The notes under the pieces were generated by a model, which searched no databases, was not told the origin of the DNA, and saw only the letters and a list, made by a program, of their open reading frames with translations. The position numbers were made by a program, and so were the translations under genes. This document shows positions 45,911-59,378 of a stretch of 64,000 nt of DNA, piece by piece. Position 1 is the stretch's first letter. The number at the start of each line of letters is the position of its first letter. Origin of the DNA: Leptoclinus maculatus (taxonomy: Eukaryota > Chordata > Actinopteri > Perciformes > Stichaeidae); NCBI GenBank assembly GCA_032191485.1, contig JAVDOI010000004.1, forward strand, positions 17,604,443-17,668,442, read 5' to 3'.

Positions 45911-46457
45911 TTTTTTACACTCCTCTTTGCAGAGGGCGGTGCTACTTCTTCAGTGGACACCGACAGGCACACCTGAAAAGCAGTACAGCAATGTACACAC
46001 AATGGAAGTGGTCCTGGTCAATAGATTTCAAATACTCTGTAAAGAGTACATCCAGACCTGGTACTTTTTCACATCTTTTTTCAAGTCTTCAATGTACTCA
46101 CAATCCATTTACATGTCAAATGTAGAGTAACCTATGAAGAGCTGCTTCTATGACTGTTGTGTTAAAGTATCTCATAATTTCGACTTTCTATAGCAACTGG
46201 AAAAATCTGGTCAGTGTTATGGTTACAGATGAACGGAAGCACCAACATTTTTTTTTTTATTCATTTTTTTTGCTGGTGGAAAAAAAGTAAAAAAAAAAAA
46301 TACAAAAATTATTAGTATTATTATTTATTGTGTGGGTGGATTCTTTCTTTTTTTTGTGAATTCCATTTTCTTTTTTTCTTTTTGTGATCTTTTTTTTCTT
46401 CTTTGCTGGCGGAAATGGGCTTCCACTTTAAAATGCCCTTTGGTAGGATGTTTATTC

Positions 46458-46577
46458 GCTTACGGCCATACCACCCTGAACACGCCCGATCTCGTCTGAT
46501 CTCGGAAGCTAAGCAGGGTCGGGCCTGGTCAGTACTTGGATGGGAGACCGCCTGGGAATACCAGGTGCTGTAAGCTT
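46458..46577 (+). rRNA. 5S rRNA unit 49
   Basis: Reference 5S; long, 680 bp. Third unit of trimer 1. Confidence 0.96.
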
Positions 46578-47137
46578 TTTTTTACACTCCTCTTTGCAGA
46601 GGGCGGTGCTACTTCTTCAGTGGACACCGACAGGCACACCTGAAAAGCAGTACAGCAATGTACACACAATGGAAGTGGTCCTGGTCAATAGATTTCAAAT
46701 ACTCTGTAAAGAGTACATCCAGACCTGGTACTTTTTCACATCTTTTTCATATCTTTTTTCAAGTCTTCAATGTACTCACAATCCATTTACATGTCAAATG
46801 TAGAGTAACCTATGAAGAGCTGCTTCTATGACTGTTGTGTTAAAGTATCTCATAATTTCGACTTTCTATAGCAACTGGAAAAATCTGGTCAGTGTTATGG
46901 TTACAGATGAACGGAAGCACCAACATTTTTTTTTTTATTCATTTTTTTTTGCTGGTGGAAAAAAAGTAAAAAAAAAAAACACAAAAAAGTATTAGTATTA
47001 TTATTTATTGTGTGGGTGGATTCTTTCTTTTTTTTGTGAATTCCATTTTCTTTTTTTCTTTTTGTGATCTTTTTTTTCTTCTTTGCTGGCGGAAATGGGC
47101 TTCCACTTTAAAATGCCCTTTGGTAGGATGTTTATTC

Positions 47138-47257
47138 GCTTACGGCCATACCACCCTGAACACGCCCGATCTCGTCTGATCTCGGAAGCTAAGCAGGGTC
47201 GGGCCTGGTCAGTACTTGGATGGGAGACCGCCTGGGAATACCAGGTGCTGTAAGCTT
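47138..47257 (+). rRNA. 5S rRNA unit 50
   Basis: Reference 5S; long, 680 bp; GAATTACATT. Trimer 2, unit 1. Confidence 0.96.
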
Positions 47258-47817
47258 TTTTTTACACTCCTCTTTGCAGAGGGCGGTGCTACTTCTTCAG
47301 TGGACACCGACAGGCACACCTGAAAAGCAGTACAGCAATGTACACACAATGGAAGTGGTCCTGGTCAATAGATTTCAAATACTCTGTAAAGAGTACATCC
47401 AGACCTGGTACTTTTTCACATCTTTTTCATATCTTTTTTCAAGTCTTCAATGTACTCACAATCCATTTACATGTCAAATGTAGAGTAACCTATGAAGAGC
47501 TGCTTCTATGACTGTTGTGTTAAAGTATCTCATAATTTCGACTTTCTATAGCAACTGGAAAAATCTGGTCAGTGTTATGGTTACAGATGAACGGAAGCAC
47601 CAACATTTTTTTTTTTATTCATTTTTTTTTGCTGGTGGAAAAAAAGTAAAAAAAAAAAACACAAAAAATTATTTGTATTATTATTTATTGTGTGGGTGGA
47701 TTCTTTCTTTTTTTTGTGAATTACATTTTATTTTTTTATTTTTGTGATCTTTTTTTTCTTCTTTGCTGGCGGAAATGGGCTTCCACTTTAAAATGCCCTT
47801 TGGTAGGATGTTTATTC

Positions 47818-47937
47818 GCTTACGGCCATACCACCCTGAACACGCCCGATCTCGTCTGATCTCGGAAGCTAAGCAGGGTCGGGCCTGGTCAGTACTTGGA
47901 TGGGAGACCGCCTGGGAATACCAGGTGCTGTAAGCTT
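47818..47937 (+). rRNA. 5S rRNA unit 51
   Basis: Reference 5S; 667 bp. Trimer 2, unit 2. Confidence 0.96.
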
Positions 47938-48484
47938 TTTTTTACACTCCTCTTTGCAGAGGGCGGTGCTACTTCTTCAGTGGACACCGACAGGCACACC
48001 TGAAAAGCAGTACAGCAATGTACACACAATGGAAGTGGTCCTGGTCAATAGATTTCAAATACTCTGTAAAGAGTACATCCAGACCTGGTACTTTTTCACA
48101 TCTTTTTTCAAGTCTTCAATGTACTCACAATCCATTTACATGTCAAATGTAGAGTAACCTATGAAGAGCTGCTTCTATGACTGTTGTGTTAAAGTATCTC
48201 ATAATTTCGACTTTCTATAGCAACTGGAAAAATCTGGTCAGTGTTATGGTTACAGATGAACGGAAGCACCAACATTTTTTTTTTTATTCATTTTTTTTGC
48301 TGGTGGAAAAAAAGTAAAAAAAAAAAATACAAAAATTATTAGTATTATTATTTATTGTGTGGGTGGATTCTTTCTTTTTTTTGTGAATTCCATTTTCTTT
48401 TTTTCTTTTTGTGATCTTTTTTTTCTTCTTTGCTGGCGGAAATGGGCTTCCACTTTAAAATGCCCTTTGGTAGGATGTTTATTC

Positions 48485-48604
48485 GCTTACGGCCATACCA
48501 CCCTGAACACGCCCGATCTCGTCTGATCTCGGAAGCTAAGCAGGGTCGGGCCTGGTCAGTACTTGGATGGGAGACCGCCTGGGAATACCAGGTGCTGTAA
48601 GCTT
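48485..48604 (+). rRNA. 5S rRNA unit 52
   Basis: Reference 5S; long, 680 bp. Trimer 2, unit 3. Confidence 0.96.
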
Positions 48605-49164
48605 TTTTTTACACTCCTCTTTGCAGAGGGCGGTGCTACTTCTTCAGTGGACACCGACAGGCACACCTGAAAAGCAGTACAGCAATGTACACACAATGGA
48701 AGTGGTCCTGGTCAATAGATTTCAAATACTCTGTAAAGAGTACATCCAGACCTGGTACTTTTTCACATCTTTTTCATATCTTTTTTCAAGTCTTCAATGT
48801 ACTCACAATCCATTTACATGTCAAATGTAGAGTAACCTATGAAGAGCTGCTTCTATGACTGTTGTGTTAAAGTATCTCATAATTTCGACTTTCTATAGCA
48901 ACTGGAAAAATCTGGTCAGTGTTATGGTTACAGATGAACGGAAGCACCAACATTTTTTTTTTTATTCATTTTTTTTTGCTGGTGGAAAAAAAGTAAAAAA
49001 AAAAAACACAAAAAAGTATTAGTATTATTATTTATTGTGTGGGTGGATTCTTTCTTTTTTTTGTGAATTCCATTTTCTTTTTTTCTTTTTGTGATCTTTT
49101 TTTTCTTCTTTGCTGGCGGAAATGGGCTTCCACTTTAAAATGCCCTTTGGTAGGATGTTTATTC

Positions 49165-49284
49165 GCTTACGGCCATACCACCCTGAACACGCCCGATCTC
49201 GTCTGATCTCGGAAGCTAAGCAGGGTCGGGCCTGGTCAGTACTTGGATGGGAGACCGCCTGGGAATACCAGGTGCTGTAAGCTT
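49165..49284 (+). rRNA. 5S rRNA unit 53
   Basis: Reference 5S; long, 680 bp; GAATTACATT. Trimer 3, unit 1. Confidence 0.96.
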
Positions 49285-49844
49285 TTTTTTACACTCCTCT
49301 TTGCAGAGGGCGGTGCTACTTCTTCAGTGGACACCGACAGGCACACCTGAAAAGCAGTACAGCAATGTACACACAATGGAAGTGGTCCTGGTCAATAGAT
49401 TTCAAATACTCTGTAAAGAGTACATCCAGACCTGGTACTTTTTCACATCTTTTTCATATCTTTTTTCAAGTCTTCAATGTACTCACAATCCATTTACATG
49501 TCAAATGTAGAGTAACCTATGAAGAGCTGCTTCTATGACTGTTGTGTTAAAGTATCTCATAATTTCGACTTTCTATAGCAACTGGAAAAATCTGGTCAGT
49601 GTTATGGTTACAGATGAACGGAAGCACCAACATTTTTTTTTTTATTCATTTTTTTTTGCTGGTGGAAAAAAAGTAAAAAAAAAAAACACAAAAAATTATT
49701 TGTATTATTATTTATTGTGTGGGTGGATTCTTTCTTTTTTTTGTGAATTACATTTTATTTTTTTATTTTTGTGATCTTTTTTTTCTTCTTTGCTGGCGGA
49801 AATGGGCTTCCACTTTAAAATGCCCTTTGGTAGGATGTTTATTC

Positions 49845-49964
49845 GCTTACGGCCATACCACCCTGAACACGCCCGATCTCGTCTGATCTCGGAAGCTAAG
49901 CAGGGTCGGGCCTGGTCAGTACTTGGATGGGAGACCGCCTGGGAATACCAGGTGCTGTAAGCTT
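49845..49964 (+). rRNA. 5S rRNA unit 54
   Basis: Reference 5S; 667 bp. Trimer 3, unit 2. Confidence 0.96.
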
Positions 49965-50511
49965 TTTTTTACACTCCTCTTTGCAGAGGGCGGTGCTACT
50001 TCTTCAGTGGACACCGACAGGCACACCTGAAAAGCAGTACAGCAATGTACACACAATGGAAGTGGTCCTGGTCAATAGATTTCAAATACTCTGTAAAGAG
50101 TACATCCAGACCTGGTACTTTTTCACATCTTTTTTCAAGTCTTCAATGTACTCACAATCCATTTACATGTCAAATGTAGAGTAACCTATGAAGAGCTGCT
50201 TCTATGACTGTTGTGTTAAAGTATCTCATAATTTCGACTTTCTATAGCAACTGGAAAAATCTGGTCAGTGTTATGGTTACAGATGAACGGAAGCACCAAC
50301 ATTTTTTTTTTTATTCATTTTTTTTGCTGGTGGAAAAAAAGTAAAAAAAAAAAATACAAAAATTATTAGTATTATTATTTATTGTGTGGGTGGATTCTTT
50401 CTTTTTTTTGTGAATTCCATTTTCTTTTTTTCTTTTTGTGATCTTTTTTTTCTTCTTTGCTGGCGGAAATGGGCTTCCACTTTAAAATGCCCTTTGGTAG
50501 GATGTTTATTC

Positions 50512-50631
50512 GCTTACGGCCATACCACCCTGAACACGCCCGATCTCGTCTGATCTCGGAAGCTAAGCAGGGTCGGGCCTGGTCAGTACTTGGATGGGAG
50601 ACCGCCTGGGAATACCAGGTGCTGTAAGCTT
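50512..50631 (+). rRNA. 5S rRNA unit 55
   Basis: Reference 5S; long, 680 bp. Trimer 3, unit 3. Confidence 0.96.
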
Positions 50632-51191
50632 TTTTTTACACTCCTCTTTGCAGAGGGCGGTGCTACTTCTTCAGTGGACACCGACAGGCACACCTGAAAA
50701 GCAGTACAGCAATGTACACACAATGGAAGTGGTCCTGGTCAATAGATTTCAAATACTCTGTAAAGAGTACATCCAGACCTGGTACTTTTTCACATCTTTT
50801 TCATATCTTTTTTCAAGTCTTCAATGTACTCACAATCCATTTACATGTCAAATGTAGAGTAACCTATGAAGAGCTGCTTCTATGACTGTTGTGTTAAAGT
50901 ATCTCATAATTTCGACTTTCTATAGCAACTGGAAAAATCTGGTCAGTGTTATGGTTACAGATGAACGGAAGCACCAACATTTTTTTTTTTATTCATTTTT
51001 TTTTGCTGGTGGAAAAAAAGTAAAAAAAAAAAACACAAAAAAGTATTAGTATTATTATTTATTGTGTGGGTGGATTCTTTCTTTTTTTTGTGAATTCCAT
51101 TTTCTTTTTTTCTTTTTGTGATCTTTTTTTTCTTCTTTGCTGGCGGAAATGGGCTTCCACTTTAAAATGCCCTTTGGTAGGATGTTTATTC

Positions 51192-51311
51192 GCTTACGGC
51201 CATACCACCCTGAACACGCCCGATCTCGTCTGATCTCGGAAGCTAAGCAGGGTCGGGCCTGGTCAGTACTTGGATGGGAGACCGCCTGGGAATACCAGGT
51301 GCTGTAAGCTT
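51192..51311 (+). rRNA. 5S rRNA unit 56
   Basis: Reference 5S; long, 680 bp. The trimer pattern breaks in this spacer (GAATTCCATT instead of GAATTACATT). Confidence 0.96.
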
Positions 51312-51871
51312 TTTTTTACACTCCTCTTTGCAGAGGGCGGTGCTACTTCTTCAGTGGACACCGACAGGCACACCTGAAAAGCAGTACAGCAATGTACACA
51401 CAATGGAAGTGGTCCTGGTCAATAGATTTCAAATACTCTGTAAAGAGTACATCCAGACCTGGTACTTTTTCACATCTTTTTCATATCTTTTTTCAAGTCT
51501 TCAATGTACTCACAATCCATTTACATGTCAAATGTAGAGTAACCTATGAAGAGCTGCTTCTATGACTGTTGTGTTAAAGTATCTCATAATTTCGACTTTC
51601 TATAGCAACTGGAAAAATCTGGTCAGTGTTATGGTTACAGATGAACGGAAGCACCAACATTTTTTTTTTTATTCATTTTTTTTTGCTGGTGGAAAAAAAG
51701 TAAAAAAAAAAAACACAAAAAATTATTTGTATTATTATTTATTGTGTGGGTGGATTCTTTCTTTTTTTTGTGAATTCCATTTTCTTTTTTTCTTTTTGTG
51801 ATCTTTTTTTTTTTCTTTGCTGGCGGAAATGGGCTTCCACTTTAAAATGCCCTTTGGTAGGATGTTTATTC

Positions 51872-51991
51872 GCTTACGGCCATACCACCCTGAACACGCC
51901 CGATCTCGTCTGATCTCGGAAGCTAAGCAGGGTCGGGCCTGGTCAGTACTTGGATGGGAGACCGCCTGGGAATACCAGGTGCTGTAAGCTT
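51872..51991 (+). rRNA. 5S rRNA unit 57
   Basis: Reference 5S; long, 680 bp, so units 55-57 are three long units in a row. Spacer has TGATTTCC for TGAATTCC. Confidence 0.96.
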
Positions 51992-52551
51992 TTTTTTACA
52001 CTCCTCTTTGCAGAGGGCGGTGCTACTTCTTCAGTGGACACCGACAGGCACACCTGAAAAGCAGTACAGCAATGTACACACAATGGAAGTGGTCCTGGTC
52101 AATAGATTTCAAATACTCTGTAAAGAGTACATCCAGACCTGGTACTTTTTCACATCTTTTTCATATCTTTTTTCAAGTCTTCAATGTACTCACAATCCAT
52201 TTACATGTCAAATGTAGAGTAACCTATGAAGAGCTGCTTCTATGACTGTTGTGTTAAAGTATCTCATAATTTCGACTTTCTATAGCAACTGGAAAAATCT
52301 GGTCAGTGTTATGGTTACAGATGAACGGAAGCACCAACATTTTTTTTTTTATTCATTTTTTTTTGCTGGTGGAAAAAAAGTAAAAAAAAAAAACACAAAA
52401 AAGTATTAGTATTATTATTTATTGTGTGGGTGGATTCTTTCTTTTTTTTGTGATTTCCATTTTCTTTTTTTATTTTTGTGATCTTTTTTTTCTTCTTTGC
52501 TGGCGGAAATGGGCTTCCACTTTAAAATGCCCTTTGGTAGGATGTTTATTC

Positions 52552-52671
52552 GCTTACGGCCATACCACCCTGAACACGCCCGATCTCGTCTGATCTCGGA
52601 AGCTAAGCAGGGTCGGGCCTGGTCAGTACTTGGATGGGAGACCGCCTGGGAATACCAGGTGCTGTAAGCTT
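52552..52671 (+). rRNA. 5S rRNA unit 58
   Basis: Reference 5S; short, 669 bp. Confidence 0.96.
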
Positions 52672-53220
52672 TTTTTTACACTCCTCTTTGCAGAGGGCGG
52701 TGCTACTTCTTCAGTGGACACCGACAGGCACACCTGAAAAGCAGTACAGCAATGTACACACAATGGAAGTGGTCCTGGTCAATAGATTTCAAATACTCTG
52801 TAAAGAGTACATCCAGACCTGGTACTTTTTCACATCTTTTTTCAAGTCTTCAATGTACTCACAATCCATTTACATGTCAAATGTAGAGTAACCTATGAAG
52901 AGCTGCTTCTATGACTGTTGTGTTAAAGTATCTCATAATTTCGACTTTCTATAGCAACTGGAAAAATCTGGTCAGTGTTATGGTTACAGATGAACGGAAG
53001 CACCAACATTTTTTTTTTTATTCATTTTTTTTTGCTGGTGGAAAAAAAGTAAAAAAAAAAAACACAAAAAATTATTTGTATTATTATTTATTGTGTGGGT
53101 GGATTCTTTCTTTTTTTTGTGAATTCCATTTTCTTTTTTTCTTTTTGTGATCTTTTTTTTCTTCTTTGCTGGCGGAAATGGGCTTCCACTTTAAAATGCC
53201 CTTTGGTAGGATGTTTATTC

Positions 53221-53340
53221 GCTTACGGCCATACCACCCTGAACACGCCCGATCTCGTCTGATCTCGGAAGCTAAGCAGGGTCGGGCCTGGTCAGTACTT
53301 GGATGGGAGACCGCCTGGGAATACCAGGTGCTGTAAGCTT
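53221..53340 (+). rRNA. 5S rRNA unit 59
   Basis: Reference 5S; 668 bp, AATACAAAAATTATTAG variant. Confidence 0.96.
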
Positions 53341-53888
53341 TTTTTTACACTCCTCTTTGCAGAGGGCGGTGCTACTTCTTCAGTGGACACCGACAGGCAC
53401 ACCTGAAAAGCAGTACAGCAATGTACACACAATGGAAGTGGTCCTGGTCAATAGATTTCAAATACTCTGTAAAGAGTACATCCAGACCTGGTACTTTTTC
53501 ACATCTTTTTTCAAGTCTTCAATGTACTCACAATCCATTTACATGTCAAATGTAGAGTAACCTATGAAGAGCTGCTTCTATGACTGTTGTGTTAAAGTAT
53601 CTCATAATTTCGACTTTCTATAGCAACTGGAAAAATCTGGTCAGTGTTATGGTTACAGATGAACGGAAGCACCAACATTTTTTTTTTTATTCATTTTTTT
53701 TTGCTGGTGGAAAAAAAGTAAAAAAAAAAAATACAAAAATTATTAGTATTATTATTTATTGTGTGGGTGGATTCTTTCTTTTTTTTGTGAATTCCATTTT
53801 CTTTTTTTCTTTTTGTGATCTTTTTTTTCTTCTTTGCTGGCGGAAATGGGCTTCCACTTTAAAATGCCCTTTGGTAGGATGTTTATTC

Positions 53889-54008
53889 GCTTACGGCCAT
53901 ACCACCCTGAACACGCCCGATCTCGTCTGATCTCGGAAGCTAAGCAGGGTCGGGCCTGGTCAGTACTTGGATGGGAGACCGCCTGGGAATACCAGGTGCT
54001 GTAAGCTT
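53889..54008 (+). rRNA. 5S rRNA unit 60
   Basis: Reference 5S; long, 680 bp. Confidence 0.96.
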
Positions 54009-54568
54009 TTTTTTACACTCCTCTTTGCAGAGGGCGGTGCTACTTCTTCAGTGGACACCGACAGGCACACCTGAAAAGCAGTACAGCAATGTACACACAA
54101 TGGAAGTGGTCCTGGTCAATAGATTTCAAATACTCTGTAAAGAGTACATCCAGACCTGGTACTTTTTCACATCTTTTTCATATCTTTTTTCAAGTCTTCA
54201 ATGTACTCACAATCCATTTACATGTCAAATGTAGAGTAACCTATGAAGAGCTGCTTCTATGACTGTTGTGTTAAAGTATCTCATAATTTCGACTTTCTAT
54301 AGCAACTGGAAAAATCTGGTCAGTGTTATGGTTACAGATGAACGGAAGCACCAACATTTTTTTTTTTATTCATTTTTTTTTGCTGGTGGAAAAAAAGTAA
54401 AAAAAAAAAACACAAAAAAGTATTAGTATTATTATTTATTGTGTGGGTGGATTCTTTCTTTTTTTTGTGAATTCCATTTTCTTTTTTTCTTTTTGTGATC
54501 TTTTTTTTCTTCTTTGCTGGCGGAAATGGGCTTCCACTTTAAAATGCCCTTTGGTAGGATGTTTATTC

Positions 54569-54688
54569 GCTTACGGCCATACCACCCTGAACACGCCCGA
54601 TCTCGTCTGATCTCGGAAGCTAAGCAGGGTCGGGCCTGGTCAGTACTTGGATGGGAGACCGCCTGGGAATACCAGGTGCTGTAAGCTT
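54569..54688 (+). rRNA. 5S rRNA unit 61
   Basis: Reference 5S; AGG haplotype; 668 bp. First of four consecutive AGG units. Confidence 0.96.
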
Positions 54689-55236
54689 TTTTTTACACTC
54701 CTCTTTGCAGAGGGCGGTGCTACTTCTTCAGTGGACACCGACAGGCACACCTGAAAAGCAGTACAGCAATGTACACACAATGGAAGTGGTCCTGGTCAAT
54801 AGATTTCAAATACTCTGTAAAGAGTACATCCAGACCTGGTACTTTTTCACATCTTTTTTCAAGTCTTCAATGTACTCACAATCCATTTACATGTCAAATG
54901 TAGAGTAACCTATGAAGAGCTGCTTCTATGACTGTTGTGTTAAAGTATCTCATAATTTCGACTTTCTATAGCAACAGGAAAAATCTGGTCAGTGTTATGG
55001 TTACAGATAAACGGAAGCACCAACATTTTTTTTTTTATTCATTTTTTTTTGCTGGTGGAAAAAAAGTAAAAAAAAAAAACACAAAAAATTATTTGTATTA
55101 TTATTTATTGTGTGGGTGGATTCTTTCTTTTTTTTGTGAATTCCATTTTCTTTTTTTCTTTTTGTGATCTTTTTTTTTTTTTTGCTGGCGGAAATGGGCT
55201 TCCACTTTAAAATGCCCTTTGGTAGGATGTTTATTC

Positions 55237-55356
55237 GCTTACGGCCATACCACCCTGAACACGCCCGATCTCGTCTGATCTCGGAAGCTAAGCAGGGTCG
55301 GGCCTGGTCAGTACTTGGATGGGAGACCGCCTGGGAATACCAGGTGCTGTAAGCTT
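55237..55356 (+). rRNA. 5S rRNA unit 62
   Basis: Reference 5S; AGG; 668 bp. Confidence 0.96.
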
Positions 55357-55904
55357 TTTTTTACACTCCTCTTTGCAGAGGGCGGTGCTACTTCTTCAGT
55401 GGACACCGACAGGCACACCTGAAAAGCAGTACAGCAATGTACACACAATGGAAGTGGTCCTGGTCAATAGATTTCAAATACTCTGTAAAGAGTACATCCA
55501 GACCTGGTACTTTTTCACATCTTTTTTCAAGTCTTCAATGTACTCACAATCCATTTACATGTCAAATGTAGAGTAACCTATGAAGAGCTGCTTCTATGAC
55601 TGTTGTGTTAAAGTATCTCATAATTTCGACTTTCTATAGCAACAGGAAAAATCTGGTCAGTGTTATGGTTACAGATAAACGGAAGCACCAACATTTTTTT
55701 TTTTATTCATTTTTTTTTGCTGGTGGAAAAAAAGTAAAAAAAAAAAACACAAAAAATTATTTGTATTATTATTTATTGTGTGGGTGGATTCTTTCTTTTT
55801 TTTGTGAATTCCATTTTCTTTTTTTATTTTTGTGATCTTTTTTTTTTTTTTGCTGGCGGAAATGGGCTTCCACTTTAAAATGCCCTTTGGTAGGATGTTT
55901 ATTC

Positions 55905-56024
55905 GCTTACGGCCATACCACCCTGAACACGCCCGATCTCGTCTGATCTCGGAAGCTAAGCAGGGTCGGGCCTGGTCAGTACTTGGATGGGAGACCGCCT
56001 GGGAATACCAGGTGCTGTAAGCTT
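55905..56024 (+). rRNA. 5S rRNA unit 63
   Basis: Reference 5S; AGG; 668 bp; private spacer change GCTTATATG for GCTTCTATG. Confidence 0.96.
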
Positions 56025-56572
56025 TTTTTTACACTCCTCTTTGCAGAGGGCGGTGCTACTTCTTCAGTGGACACCGACAGGCACACCTGAAAAGCAGTAC
56101 AGCAATGTACACACAATGGAAGTGGTCCTGGTCAATAGATTTCAAATACTCTGTAAAGAGTACATCCAGACCTGGTACTTTTTCACATCTTTTTTCAAGT
56201 CTTCAATGTACTCACAATCCATTTACATGTCAAATGTAGAGTAACCTATGAAGAGCTGCTTATATGACTGTTGTGTTAAAGTATCTCATAATTTCGACTT
56301 TCTATAGCAACAGGAAAAATCTGGTCAGTGTTATGGTTACAGATAAACGGAAGCACCAACATTTTTTTTTTTATTCATTTTTTTTTGCTGGTGGAAAAAA
56401 AGTAAAAAAAAAAAACACAAAAAATTATTTGTATTATTATTTATTGTGTGGGTGGATTCTTTCTTTTTTTTGTGAATTCCATTTTCTTTTTTTATTTTTG
56501 TGATCTTTTTTTTTTTTTTGCTGGCGGAAATGGGCTTCCACTTTAAAATGCCCTTTGGTAGGATGTTTATTC

Positions 56573-56692
56573 GCTTACGGCCATACCACCCTGAACACGC
56601 CCGATCTCGTCTGATCTCGGAAGCTAAGCAGGGTCGGGCCTGGTCAGTACTTGGATGGGAGACCGCCTGGGAATACCAGGTGCTGTAAGCTT
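56573..56692 (+). rRNA. 5S rRNA unit 64
   Basis: Reference 5S; AGG; 668 bp. Last of the AGG run. Confidence 0.96.
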
Positions 56693-57240
56693 TTTTTTAC
56701 ACTCCTCTTTGCAGAGGGCGGTGCTACTTCTTCAGTGGACACCGACAGGCACACCTGAAAAGCAGTACAGCAATGTACACACAATGGAAGTGGTCCTGGT
56801 CAATAGATTTCAAATACTCTGTAAAGAGTACATCCAGACCTGGTACTTTTTCACATCTTTTTTCAAGTCTTCAATGTACTCACAATCCATTTACATGTCA
56901 AATGTAGAGTAACCTATGAAGAGCTGCTTCTATGACTGTTGTGTTAAAGTATCTCATAATTTCGACTTTCTATAGCAACAGGAAAAATCTGGTCAGTGTT
57001 ATGGTTACAGATAAACGGAAGCACCAACATTTTTTTTTTTATTCATTTTTTTTTGCTGGTGGAAAAAAAGTAAAAAAAAAAAACACAAAAAATTATTTGT
57101 ATTATTATTTATTGTGTGGGTGGATTCTTTCTTTTTTTTGTGAATTCCATTTTCTTTTTTTATTTTTGTGATCTTTTTTTTTTTTTTGCTGGCGGAAATG
57201 GGCTTCCACTTTAAAATGCCCTTTGGTAGGATGTTTATTC

Positions 57241-57360
57241 GCTTACGGCCATACCACCCTGAACACGCCCGATCTCGTCTGATCTCGGAAGCTAAGCAGG
57301 GTCGGGCCTGGTCAGTACTTGGATGGGAGACCGCCTGGGAATACCAGGTGCTGTAAGCTT
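57241..57360 (+). rRNA. 5S rRNA unit 65
   Basis: Reference 5S; non-AGG short spacer, 669 bp, with AAAATGATTAG. Confidence 0.96.
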
Positions 57361-57909
57361 TTTTTTACACTCCTCTTTGCAGAGGGCGGTGCTACTTCTT
57401 CAGTGGACACCGACAGGCACACCTGAAAAGCAGTACAGCAATGTACACACAATGGAAGTGGTCCTGGTCAATAGATTTCAAATACTCTGTAAAGAGTACA
57501 TCCAGACCTGGTACTTTTTCACATCTTTTTTCAAGTCTTCAATGTACTCACAATCCATTTACATGTCAAATGTAGAGTAACCTATGAAGAGCTGCTTCTA
57601 TGACTGTTGTGTTAAAGTATCTCATAATTTCGACTTTCTATAGCAACTGGAAAAATCTGGTCAGTGTTATGGTTACAGATGAACGGAAGCACCAACATTT
57701 TTTTTTTTATTCATTTTTTTTTGCTGGTGGAAAAAAAGTAAAAAAAAAAAATACAAAAAATGATTAGTATTATTATTTATTGTGTGGGTGGATTCTTTCT
57801 TTTTTTTGTGAATTCCATTTTCTTTTTTTCTTTTTGTGATCTTTTTTTTCTTCTTTGCTGGCGGAAATGGGCTTCCACTTTAAAATGCCCTTTGGTAGGA
57901 TGTTTATTC

Positions 57910-58029
57910 GCTTACGGCCATACCACCCTGAACACGCCCGATCTCGTCTGATCTCGGAAGCTAAGCAGGGTCGGGCCTGGTCAGTACTTGGATGGGAGAC
58001 CGCCTGGGAATACCAGGTGCTGTAAGCTT
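57910..58029 (+). rRNA. 5S rRNA unit 66
   Basis: Reference 5S; long, 680 bp; spacer has AACAAAAAAAATTA and GATCATTTTTTTC. Confidence 0.96.
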
Positions 58030-58589
58030 TTTTTTACACTCCTCTTTGCAGAGGGCGGTGCTACTTCTTCAGTGGACACCGACAGGCACACCTGAAAAGC
58101 AGTACAGCAATGTACACACAATGGAAGTGGTCCTGGTCAATAGATTTCAAATACTCTGTAAAGAGTACATCCAGACCTGGTACTTTTTCACATCTTTTTC
58201 ATATCTTTTTTCAAGTCTTCAATGTACTCACAATCCATTTACATGTCAAATGTAGAGTAACCTATGAAGAGCTGCTTCTATGACTGTTGTGTTAAAGTAT
58301 CTCATAATTTCGACTTTCTATAGCAACTGGAAAAATCTGGTCAGTGTTATGGTTACAGATGAACGGAAGCACCAACATTTTTTTTTTTATTCATTTTTTT
58401 TTGCTGGTGGAAAAAAAGTTAAAAAAAAAAACAAAAAAAATTATTTGTATTATTATTTATTGTGTGGGTGGATTCTTTCTTTTTTTTGTGAATTCCATTT
58501 TCTTTTTTTCTTTTTGTGATCATTTTTTTCTTCTTTGCTGGCGGAAATGGGCTTCCACTTTAAAATGCCCTTTGGTAGGATGTTTATTC

Positions 58590-58709
58590 GCTTACGGCCA
58601 TACCACCCTGAACACGCCCGATCTCGTCTGATCTCGGAAGCTAAGCAGGGTCGGGCCTGGTCAGTACTTGGATGGGAGACCGCCTGGGAATACCAGGTGC
58701 TGTAAGCTT
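58590..58709 (+). rRNA. 5S rRNA unit 67
   Basis: Reference 5S; short, 669 bp; private TTTTTTTGTTTTTG in the T-rich tract. Confidence 0.96.
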
Positions 58710-59258
58710 TTTTTTACACTCCTCTTTGCAGAGGGCGGTGCTACTTCTTCAGTGGACACCGACAGGCACACCTGAAAAGCAGTACAGCAATGTACACACA
58801 ATGGAAGTGGTCCTGGTCAATAGATTTCAAATACTCTGTAAAGAGTACATCCAGACCTGGTACTTTTTCACATCTTTTTTCAAGTCTTCAATGTACTCAC
58901 AATCCATTTACATGTCAAATGTAGAGTAACCTATGAAGAGCTGCTTCTATGACTGTTGTGTTAAAGTATCTCATAATTTCGACTTTCTATAGCAACTGGA
59001 AAAATCTGGTCAGTGTTATGGTTACAGATGAACGGAAGCACCAACATTTTTTTTTTTATTCATTTTTTTTTGCTGGTGGAAAAAAAGTAAAAAAAAAAAA
59101 TACAAAAAATTATTAGTATTATTATTTATTGTGTGGGTGGATTCTTTCTTTTTTTTGTGAATTCCATTTTCTTTTTTTGTTTTTGTGATCTTTTTTTTCT
59201 TCTTTGCTGGCGGAAATGGGCTTCCACTTTAAAATGCCCTTTGGTAGGATGTTTATTC

Positions 59259-59378
59259 GCTTACGGCCATACCACCCTGAACACGCCCGATCTCGTCTGA
59301 TCTCGGAAGCTAAGCAGGGTCGGGCCTGGTCAGTACTTGGATGGGAGACCGCCTGGGAATACCAGGTGCTGTAAGCTT
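59259..59378 (+). rRNA. 5S rRNA unit 68
   Basis: Reference 5S; long, 680 bp; GATCATTTTTTTC as in unit 66. Confidence 0.96.

Larger units (their letters stand above)
45111..51191 (+). repeat. Trimeric higher-order repeat, 2,027 bp x 3
   Basis: Units 47-49, 50-52 and 53-55 have spacings 680, 667, 680 each time and share the GAATTACATT and AATACAAAAATT markers at the same places. Confidence 0.88.
54569..57240 (+). repeat. Run of four 668-bp AGG-haplotype units
   Basis: Units 61-64 share CAACAGG, GATAAACGG and equal length, a recent local monomer expansion. Confidence 0.8.
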
